DNA of 34,559 nt from Pseudomonadota bacterium (GTDB lineage Bacteria; Pseudomonadota; Alphaproteobacteria; UBA1280; JAAZVW01): the NCBI GenBank assembly GCA_018623135.1, contig JAAZVW010000013.1:1-34559 (forward strand). The letters are read 5' to 3'. This document shows, in pieces, positions 16,451 to 24,000 of the stretch (position 1 is the stretch's first letter; the number at the start of each line of letters is the position of its first letter). Below the pieces are notes generated by a model. It saw nothing but the letters and a program-made list of their open reading frames with translations, searched no databases and was not told the DNA's origin. The position numbers and the translations under genes were made by a program.

Positions 16451-17270
16451 ATCTCTTTTTACAGTTGCAAGCCTTAGCCTTGTTTCTGCTTCAGCCTTTG
16501 CGTTAACAGCAGATGAAATTTTGGCTAAGAAGGATCAGGTAACAGCTGAAGAATTAGGTAAGATGATTGCTCAAGAAGCAGATCGTCGTGATATTGGGTG
16601 GAGCACATCTTCTCAAAAAATGACAATGAAGCTTACAAATGCGCATGGTGAAAGTGTCATCCGTGAAATGCGTTCCAAAAACCTTGAAATTCAAGAAGAA
16701 GGGAAGGGTGACTGGGCTATTACTGTTTTTGATACACCAGCAGATGTAGAAGGAACAGCCTTTTTAAGTTACACAAATATTTTAGAGCCGGATGATCAGT
16801 GGCTTTATTTGCCAGCACTTAAGCGTGTAAAACGTATTTCTTCTCGCAATAAATCAGGTCCTTTTGTGGGTAGTGAATTTGCGTTTGAGGATCTATCTTC
16901 ACGTGAAGTTGAAAAATATACATATAAGTATATCGGGCAAGAGGCTTGTGGCGAGTTAGAATGCTTTAAGTTGGAAGCTTACCCTGCTTATGAGCACTCT
17001 GGTTATACAAAACAAGTTGCTCTTATTGATACGGCGGAATTTCGTTCGCAAAAGATTGATTTTTATAACCGTCGTAATGCGCTTCTGAAAACATTAGAAT
17101 CTAGCGATTATAAGCAGTACTTAGGTCAGTACTGGCGCCCACATACACTGTTTATGCAAAATCATTTAACGAAAAAATCAACAACGCTAAACTTTAGCGA
17201 ATATATGTTTAAAGACCCAAATGTACGTGAATCTGATTTCAGAAAATCTGCATTAAAACGTATTCGTTAA
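16443..17270 (+). CDS. Periplasmic LolA-like outer membrane lipoprotein-sorting family protein
   Basis: This 275-residue protein starts with a signal peptide (MFKSLFTVASLSLVSASAFA, cleavage probably before LTADE). The ATG at 16443 has AAAGGA upstream and overlaps the permease stop by 8 bases; an open frame 10 codons longer lacks these features. The body matches the LolA_like family annotated as 'outer membrane lipoprotein-sorting protein': DQWLYLPALKRVKRISSRNKSGPFVGSEFAFEDL, here in one conserved block, then YTKQVALIDTAEFRSQKIDFYNRR and LKTLESSDYKQYLGQYWRP. Such proteins regularly accompany HAE3-type RND pumps and are thought to ferry a lipid across the periplasm. Two cysteines (ACGELEC) could form a disulfide. 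Confidence 0.87.
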   Translation: MFKSLFTVASLSLVSASAFALTADEILAKKDQVTAEELGKMIAQEADRRDIGWSTSSQKMTMKLTNAHGESVIREMRSKNLEIQEEGKGDWAITVFDTPADVEGTAFLSYTNILEPDDQWLYLPALKRVKRISSRNKSGPFVGSEFAFEDLSSREVEKYTYKYIGQEACGELECFKLEAYPAYEHSGYTKQVALIDTAEFRSQKIDFYNRRNALLKTLESSDYKQYLGQYWRPHTLFMQNHLTKKSTTLNFSEYMFKDPNVRESDFRKSALKRIR

Positions 17271-17282
17271 TAGAGGCATAGT

Positions 17283-18473
17283 ATGAAAAAGTTCGTTCTT
17301 TTTGGTTTAACAGCTTGGGTTGCTTCGGCAGCTCAGGCTGTTGATCTTTCTGGCTACATGGGGTATCAGGGGCGTTACTTCTTGCACGATACACTTATGC
17401 CAGGCCAAAGTGCAGGTGCGCAACATGCGCTGATACTTGAACCTGAATTTCAGTATGATTGGAATAATCGCCGAGACCAATTTACCTTTGTACCCTATGC
17501 GCGCCTTGGTGAAGATGATGCAAAGCGTAATCATTTTGATATTCGTGAGTTGAATTGGTTACACGATGCTTATCCCTATGAAGTACGTGTAGGCATTATC
17601 AAAGACTTTTGGGGTGTGACCGAATCTAACCACCTCATTGATATTATTAATCAGACAGATGCGATTGAAAATACAGATGGTGAAGATAAGTTAGGTCAAC
17701 CTGCGGTGCAAGTCGCCTATCAGGCAGATTGGGGTACCTTGCGCGGGTACCTAATGCCCTTTTTTAGGGAGCGCACATACCCAGGTGTAAATGGCCGTTT
17801 TAGAGCACCCATTGTTGTAGACCGTAAACAAACTGAGTATGAACATGATTTAGGGCGTATGCACCCTGATATTGCATTGCGTTATAGTCATTATATCGGA
17901 GATTGGGATTTTGGCGTATCACACTTCCATGGTACAAGCCGTGAGCCGCTTCTTATTCCACGTTTAAATGCATCTGGTGAGCCTGTTCTGTCGCCTTATT
18001 ATCAAATTATTGACCAAACTGCGATTGATGTGCAAGCGACTAAAGATGCTTGGCTTTGGAAGCTTGAGGCGATGACTAGATCAGGGCAAGGAGATCGTTT
18101 TTATGCTGCTGCCTTTGGTTTAGAATATACTTTCTATGATATTAAGCGTACAGGGATAGATTTTGGTGTTATTGCTGAATACTCTCATGATACACGTACA
18201 AATTTTGCCCCACAAACAATATTGGATGATGATATTTTTGTAGGTGGGCGTGTGACTTGGAATGATATTCAGGATACCTCTTTGCTTGCAGGTGCAATTA
18301 TTGATAGAGATACAAAAGAGCGTTATGTAAGTGCAGAATTTGAACGTAGGTTAGGTCAAAATTATAAGTTAGAGCTTGAGTCTCGTTTCTTTATTGGTGC
18401 ACCTATAAACTCCGTTGGTTATTTCTCTCGTAGTGATGATTATGTGCAGCTAAGCTTATCTCGCTACTTTTAA
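17283..18473 (+). CDS. Outer-membrane beta-barrel protein of the RND operon
   Basis: A 396-residue protein with a cleavable signal peptide (cleavage probably after SAAQA, residue 19) and alternating aromatic/polar strands throughout, for example FGVSHFHGTSREP and YVQLSLSRYF. It ends in Phe, preceded by Tyr, the classic C-terminal signal for insertion by the BAM complex. No plug or TonB box is seen. It follows the LolA-like gene by 12 bases and precedes a very strong terminator, so it is the last gene of the TetR-controlled operon. It may be the outer-membrane receiver or channel for the substrate. Precise family not recognised; alginate-export-like or DUF1302-like barrels are alternatives. 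Confidence 0.78.
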   Translation: MKKFVLFGLTAWVASAAQAVDLSGYMGYQGRYFLHDTLMPGQSAGAQHALILEPEFQYDWNNRRDQFTFVPYARLGEDDAKRNHFDIRELNWLHDAYPYEVRVGIIKDFWGVTESNHLIDIINQTDAIENTDGEDKLGQPAVQVAYQADWGTLRGYLMPFFRERTYPGVNGRFRAPIVVDRKQTEYEHDLGRMHPDIALRYSHYIGDWDFGVSHFHGTSREPLLIPRLNASGEPVLSPYYQIIDQTAIDVQATKDAWLWKLEAMTRSGQGDRFYAAAFGLEYTFYDIKRTGIDFGVIAEYSHDTRTNFAPQTILDDDIFVGGRVTWNDIQDTSLLAGAIIDRDTKERYVSAEFERRLGQNYKLELESRFFIGAPINSVGYFSRSDDYVQLSLSRYF

Positions 18474-18481
18474 TAAAAAAG

Positions 18482-18534
18482 TGTATAACCATAAAAGAGC
18501 CCCGAATATTTCGGGGCTCTTTTATGGTTATACA
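18482..18534. terminator. 24-bp bidirectional terminator
   Basis: Perfect inverted repeat with 24-bp arms and loop TAT, core AAAAGAGCCCCGA/TCGGGGCTCTTTT. It closes the RND operon and, on the minus strand, overlaps the stop codon of the 120-residue gene (18528-18530). Confidence 0.92.
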
Positions 18535-18890
18535 TAGTAGCTAGGTTTGCTTGATCCATCTTCTTTATAAAGAGATTGGTTTTTAGGGTAAGGCTCATAA
18601 GCTATCGCTGTAAGAGGGTAGTCTTTAGGTAAATGACCATAAGCAACAAGTGCAGCAACATCTGATCTGGCAAAATTAATGGCAACAAGTTGTGGCTGCC
18701 CACCAATATCAATAGCCGTTGTTAAAACTTCTCTACCTGTTTTTTTTATACGCCCAGAAGAAACCTGAATCAGCTCCTTTACATGAATAGGGGTGTAAGC
18801 TAAATTGCCTCCTTGGTACCACCATTTAGGCCCATCTTTAGAGGCAACTTCTAAACAAATAATGTTTTTATAAACTTTAGCCTTATTCAT
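18528..18890 (-). CDS. Conserved-looking protein of unknown function downstream of ybaB
   Basis: A 120-residue soluble protein I do not recognise. It has no signal peptide or membrane segment. Features are KWWYQGGNLAYTP, a short basic patch SGRIKKTGREV, and a Pro/Tyr-rich C-terminus (YEPYPKNQSLYKEDGSSKPSYYV). It starts 10 bases after the ybaB stop with no clear ribosome binding site of its own, so it is probably translated by coupling. It takes the position usually held by recR in dnaX-ybaB-recR strings but shows none of the RecR zinc-finger or Toprim motifs. Its stop codon is in the shared terminator. Confidence 0.7.
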   Translation of the reverse strand: MNKAKVYKNIICLEVASKDGPKWWYQGGNLAYTPIHVKELIQVSSGRIKKTGREVLTTAIDIGGQPQLVAINFARSDVAALVAYGHLPKDYPLTAIAYEPYPKNQSLYKEDGSSKPSYYV

Positions 18891-18900
18891 ATACGCTTAA

Positions 18901-19206
18901 TTAGAACGGTAAGTTCATGCCACCAGTTACTGATTTCATTTGTGCATCAATGTGTGTTTGTGCTTTTGTGTGTGCATCATTTACAGCCATTGCTACAAGT
19001 GCTTCTAGTGTTTCAAGGTCATCTACATCAACTGCTTCAGGGTTAATAGAAATAGAAGTTACTTCGTTTTTACCTGTCATTTTAACAGTGACAAGATCAC
19101 TTGAAGATGTACCTGTAAATTCCATAGATTCAAGTTCAGACTGTAAACGCTTTACATTTTTTTGCATTTCTTGCGCTTGTTTCATCATTTGCATCATGTT
19201 TTTCAT
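18901..19206 (-). CDS. ybaB: YbaB/EbfC family nucleoid-associated protein
   Basis: YbaB/EbfC proteins are small dimeric DNA-binding proteins. This one is 101 residues, the usual size, and has the family pattern: MMQMMKQAQEMQKNVKRLQSELESMEFTGTSSSDLVTVKMTGKNEVTSISINPE, here split by a short loop, then DDLETLEALVAMAVNDAHTKAQ and the C-terminal GGMNLPF. AAAGAAAG lies upstream of the ATG. It follows the dnaX tau stop (19238) by 31 bases, the common dnaX-ybaB order. The position of this gene right after the -1-frame end of dnaX supports that end being the functional one. Confidence 0.95.
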   Translation of the reverse strand: MKNMMQMMKQAQEMQKNVKRLQSELESMEFTGTSSSDLVTVKMTGKNEVTSISINPEAVDVDDLETLEALVAMAVNDAHTKAQTHIDAQMKSVTGGMNLPF

Positions 19207-19237
19207 GCTGTTTTATCTTTCTTTTAAGGTTAACTTT

Positions 19238-20976
19238 TTAATTAATATCTATTACTTCTGCCCCAGGGAATTGGTCTAACACACGTTTAACCATAGGGTG
19301 CTTTTTAAATGTGGCGCGTTTTTCTTGTGCTTGTTGTGCAAGCTGTTCTGCAAGGGTAGAAATACCACTTACTTCCATAGGGCCTGCAAGCTCTACGTGC
19401 CAATGCTCACCTGTTGCTTGTTTAAGGCAAGCTATAAACTCTTGTTTAATATCATCAGGGCTTTTTAGGCCTGTGCCCTTAATATACAACCTTATACGCC
19501 CTTTGGCTACAGAAACAGGTCGCGCAGTTGTTCTCATTAACCGTGCGAGGTAGCCTTTGTGGCGGTCAATAGCTGAAACAACTTGGGCCCAAGTTACGTC
19601 AGCACCTAAAGGTTGGGGGCGAATCTGCTTTTTCTGCTGTTTTTGTTCAGTTACTGGGGCAGATTGTGGTTTAACTTCTTCCTTAGACGCTGATGGGCCT
19701 AGTGTTTTGGGGGCGCGTCAGCATCATCCCAAGGGGGCGGGTTATCGCCCATGGGTAGCGCATCTTGTACAGAAGATGAAGGTTCTGTTGGTGCGGCTGT
19801 TTGTGTCATTTTTTCCATGGCTTGTACCATGCCTTTGCCCTGTGCAAGTAATTCTACGGCAGAAACGGGTGCCATATAAAGCACACGAACAAGCGCCATT
19901 TCAACAGCTTCAGCAAGTCTGCCAGATTTTTTCGCTTCATCCATGGCTGTTAAAAGCATCTGATATGCACGAGAAAGAGATTCCAGCTTAATGCTTTTCG
20001 CCATAGCACCGCCACGCTCACGCTCTAATTGAGAAAGCTCTTGAGATTCGGTAAGTTTAGGCACAACTTTAAGGCGGGTAATAAGGTGTAACGTTGCTAA
20101 CATATCCGAAAGGACAAGAAGCGGATCATAGCCTCCCTGATATAGATTTTGAAAAATGCCTAATGTCTCTTCAGAATTGCCTGAAAGCATATTTTCTATA
20201 AGGTCATAAATGCGGGCTTTATCTGCAAGGCCAAGCATATCGTTTACTTTATCTAGGGTAATTTTGCCGCCGATAGAACGAGAAATTGCTTGGTCAAGTA
20301 ACGACATACCATCACGGGCAGAACCATCCGCGGCTTTAGCAAGCACAGGTAAAGCTTCTGGTTCAAATGCAATATCTTCTTGAGAAAGGATACTTTCAAA
20401 GTGTTTTGTTAAATCTTCTACTGTAAGTCGTTTAAGGTCAAAACGCTGACAACGAGAAAGTACCGTAACAGGGATTTTATGTACTTCAGTTGTTGCAAAA
20501 ATAAATTTAACATGCGCAGGTGGTTCTTCTAGCGTTTTAAGAAGTGCGTTAAATGCAGCGCGTGAAAGCATGTGCACTTCATCAATAATATAAACTTTAT
20601 AACGGCCTTGAACAGGTTGGTAATTTACACCTTCAAAAAGCTCACGAATGTCATCGACACCTGTGTGTGATGCGGCATCAAATTCTAAAACATCCACATG
20701 ACGACCATCGGCAATGGCTTGGCATTCTTTATCATCTTCTGCCCAAGTTACGGCAGGCCCATTTTCACAATTAAGGGCTTTGGCTAAAATACGAGCCGTT
20801 GTTGTTTTACCAATACCACGTACACCTGAAAGCACAAAAGCATGATGCACGCGGTTGGCATCAATTGCGTTTTTCAGTGTTTGTACAAGTGCTTCTTGGC
20901 CGACGAGGCCTTCAAAGTTTTGAGGTCGGTACTTACGCGCCAGTACCAAATACTCTTGTTTTGATTTTTCAGACAT
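19238..20976 (-). CDS. dnaX: DNA polymerase III subunit tau/gamma, joined by a -1 frameshift
   Basis: DnaX is the ATPase of the clamp loader; its tau form also links polymerase and helicase. The zero frame (20976 to 19699) gives 425 residues with Walker A GVRGIGKTTTAR, Walker B YIIDEVHML, the VLSRCQRFDLKR sensor region and domain III, close to the 431 residues of E. coli gamma. It stops two codons after the heptamer C-CCA-AAA. The -1 frame stays open for 155 more residues, ending in STLAEQLAQQ and KHPMVKRVLDQFPGAEVIDIN, an alphaproteobacterial tau-type C-terminus; total about 579. I start at 20976 because the longer frame to 21060 runs into the upstream terminator. Two zinc-ligand cysteines are replaced (Ala and Asp). 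A sequencing indel is the alternative. Confidence 0.9.
19699..19711 (-). other. Putative programmed -1 ribosomal frameshift site in dnaX
   Basis: On the coding strand the codons read GCG CCC CCA AAA CAC TAG. The heptamer C-CCA-AAA (19705-19711) fits the X-XXY-YYZ rule for simultaneous -1 slippage, with the zero-frame stop 3 bases after it. A GGGCG/CGCCC hairpin lies about 24 bases upstream in the mRNA (19735-19750). I see no clear downstream pseudoknot or internal Shine-Dalgarno stimulator. Confidence 0.65.
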
Positions 20977-21016
20977 TTTAAATGTGTCTTTCCCTGTTAT
21001 TTTTGCATGCGCGCCA

Positions 21017-21045
21017 AGCATAACATAAGCCTTGGCTAAACACAA
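21017..21045 (-). promoter_or_regulatory. Candidate dnaX promoter
   Basis: On the minus strand: TTGTGT (21045-21040), 17-base spacer, TATGCT (21022-21017). It partly overlaps the T tract of the preceding terminator and lies about 40 bases before the dnaX start. Confidence 0.5.
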
Positions 21046-21071
21046 AAAAAAGCCGCTCATGATGAGCGGCT
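21044..21071 (-). terminator. Terminator of the large lipoprotein gene
   Basis: Stem AGCCGCTC/GAGCGGCT with loop ATCAT, followed on the minus strand by eight T. It separates the large lipoprotein gene from dnaX. Confidence 0.88.
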
Positions 21072-21093
21072 GAAAGAACCTTGCGTTCTTTAA

Positions 21094-24000
21094 TTATCGA
21101 TTAGAGTAGACCTTCATATAAGGCAGTGTTTTGTTCAGGCTGTGCAGCACAATTTCTCTGTTTCCTAAATAACTCAAAATAAAACTGTTTCCAGATTTAT
21201 CCGCAGGGTGCGGGGTTATCGGGTTACCGTTTAAAAGGTTCTGAGTCTGACAGGGAGAAGGTGTGAGATAGAGGTTATACACGTAGCAATGCACTTCCTC
21301 AACTTCTTCTGCATAGCTTAGATAGCCAGAAGGTTCCATCGCCACATAGACATCGGCAATGTCGAGGGTTTCAGATTGCGTAACATTGTTGTTCCATTGG
21401 ATGAGCCCTAAATTACCCGAGTAATCACTTGAATATTGTAAAAAGTAGTTAATGCCGCTATTGACGGGGGAAGACTTGGTTCCGCCAATGAGTAGCATTT
21501 TACGTTCTTTAACCGTATTTACAAATTCATAAAAATCAGAATCCCCAAGTAAATCCTTAAAAAACGGATATGGGCTCGGTTGATGGTACTCTTGAGCAAC
21601 ATAAGAAAGCGACAAAACATCAGGTCGTTCTGCTATGCAGCCATTTTCCCAAAGGTAGATTTTTGCAATTTCGCGGTGCATCTGCTCAATTGGTGAATCT
21701 GCCCACTGAGAGGCTTCTAGAATCTGCTCTTCGCCAAGGCTACGAATCCAGGTAGATGAATCTGAAAGACCAGGTATTGTAAAGCCTGTGTCATTCCATT
21801 TCATTATGTGATAGCTTTCTGCTGGTAAAAGCCCTTCTTGTTGAATGAATTGATCCAGCATCTTACGGGTAATAAAATGGTCAAACTGCGTAAAGTTACG
21901 TTGTCCTTCCATTTTAATATAGTACTCGTAAGGGCTGCCTTTTTGTGCTTCTGCTTCGGCAAGGGATAATCCTTGTTCCTTGCGTTGCATAACACTAATC
22001 CAGTTGCGGAAAAAGTTTGGCTCCATCATAAGGTGAGATTCTGCATAACAGCGGTTTTCCTGATAGGTATTAAGCTGGTCTACAGTTGGATAGGTTGCAC
22101 CAAATTCGGGCATAAATTTTTGCGCTAATGCCAAACTTAGGCTTTCTTTTTCTGGACGTTCAAACAAAGTGGCATGCATCAGATTTAAAAAAGCTGCTGC
22201 ATAGTCATTGATCAGGTCTAATTCACTGTTGTTTTGAACCTCCTCAACAGTTGGTATATAACCTGCAGATTGGTAGTAGTTTTTCCAGAGTGCGCAACTT
22301 ACGCTTACAGGAACTTGCTGCCCTGAAATAGGGTAGTTGGGGTTACCTGCAAGAGAGGTTTGCATGTTGTTACAGTCACTTTGAGTCGCATTTAAAGCCA
22401 TTTGAATAACTTGTGATAACGTAGGCGTTTGCACTGCAGGCACTTGGTTGAAACCAGTATCGGCCTGAATGTTTCCGACGCTATCATAATTTATTGTGAT
22501 ATTTCCGAGGCTTATGCTGCTTTGTGGTGTTTGACCATTAAAGTCGAGGTCAACACTTAAGCTTTGCGAATCGGAGGGATTGGTAGGATTGAACAAATCC
22601 AGTGTGACTGTGAGATGATCACCAAATGTTGGCGGTGTTGCCGCCGTTGTACTCACATAGAGCACCTCCAGTTGATTGTTGGTTAAGGCTTCAAGAGCAT
22701 CGCAGCCCAGCAGCATTGTTGTTTGCCCATTAAAGGTGCCATAAGTATTGGCCAAGTCACCACTAAAGGTGAATTGATCCGTAGAACGACCACCGCTTAT
22801 ACTAAAGCGTGCAATGGCGACTTGTGGCGCATAGGGCGCTAACAATGACAGTTGTGTAGACAGTTCAGGGATAATACCCGCCGCTGTGCTATCTAGCAAA
22901 TAATCTTGCAGCAGTTGATGCTGAGTGCCTTTAATAGGATTAATAAGAGCAGAGCCGCCATGATAAGCAGAGATAATTACATCATCTGCATGGGTCAGCC
23001 GCGTGGCTTCTCCTTGGTAGCTTTCATAAGCACCGATGCTGATGGCACCTAGCTGAGAAGAAATATTTCTGTTATGGCTAAAGTGCGCCTTAGTATCGGC
23101 GACAAGTTGGTTAACAAGTTTGCCTGTTGCACCATGGGAGACCAGTAACAGCGGCCCGCCATTTTCAACCAATGTTTTAACGCTTTCCAGAGCGTCCTGA
23201 TAGAACTGTTCTGAATAGCTATTGGCTAAATTTTCCAGAAAGAGCTGATATTCTGTTACAGGCAGAAGTGTTTCTGTCTGCATATCGCGCTTGTCTGGAT
23301 TATTACCCATATACCAGCGTGCAAAACGCAGTTGGTTCGGGTCGTCGGTGTCAATACTGCTAAAGTTAGGCAAATGATAAGCAATGACCTGATTTTCGGT
23401 AAGCCCTAAAACTTCTGCCAAAAAAGCGGCCTCTTGTTCAGCTGTGTAGCTGCTGGTAAAGGCATCGGCAAAATACAACACGCGGGTGGTATCGGGCCGT
23501 TGGCATTGGTCGGTTAGGAGCTGAAAATCGGGTTTGATAGGGTTTTGCAGGTTTTTATATTGCTCAATAAACCCAGCCATAGGTGCAACAATTGCGTTGG
23601 CATTATGTAAAATAATACCCCGCTGAACGGCATTGAGCTCACCAAGGTCAAAGCCTTCGGCCTGTTCAATCGCATTCAAAAAAGTTGCATCGTCTAAATG
23701 CTGCAAACGTAAGTCTGCTGCAATATAGGCTTGATTTAAATGGCTGACCTGCGTAAGTGCATCTTCGTATGAATCTCCATTAAAACGAGACAGTGCCAGT
23801 TGGCAATGTAGCTCTTGTTGTGTTTCAAAGAGTTTAGAACCATCTGCAAAGTTACAGCTTGAGCGCGGGTAGCCTAAGGCTATGGCGATCATTTCTTGTT
23901 TAGAAAGTTCTGGTTGGTTAGAAACAGAAAAAACAGCCTGATCATTACTAAAGCGGTAGCTTAACAGGGAAGTAAAACTGTGATCGGCAACGCCGTAGAG

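Noticed and set aside
19238-19537. Separate 99-residue gene downstream of dnaX starting at an ATG
   Set aside because: Its sequence is the tau C-terminal domain and the same frame is open back to the slippery site, so it is part of dnaX rather than an independent gene; the ATG has no ribosome binding site.
19557-19991. 144-residue plus-strand open frame opposite dnaX
   Set aside because: Low-complexity translation antisense to conserved dnaX with no ribosome binding site; a shadow.
19238-20976. dnaX as a pseudogene
   Set aside because: The gene is essential, both parts are intact, the break falls exactly at the gamma boundary and at a perfect slippery heptamer; programmed frameshift or a sequencing indel are both more likely.
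20977-21060. Extra 28 N-terminal residues for DnaX from an ATG at 21060
   Set aside because: That ATG lies within the terminator hairpin of the preceding gene and upstream of the likely promoter; family members begin close to the KYRPQNF motif.
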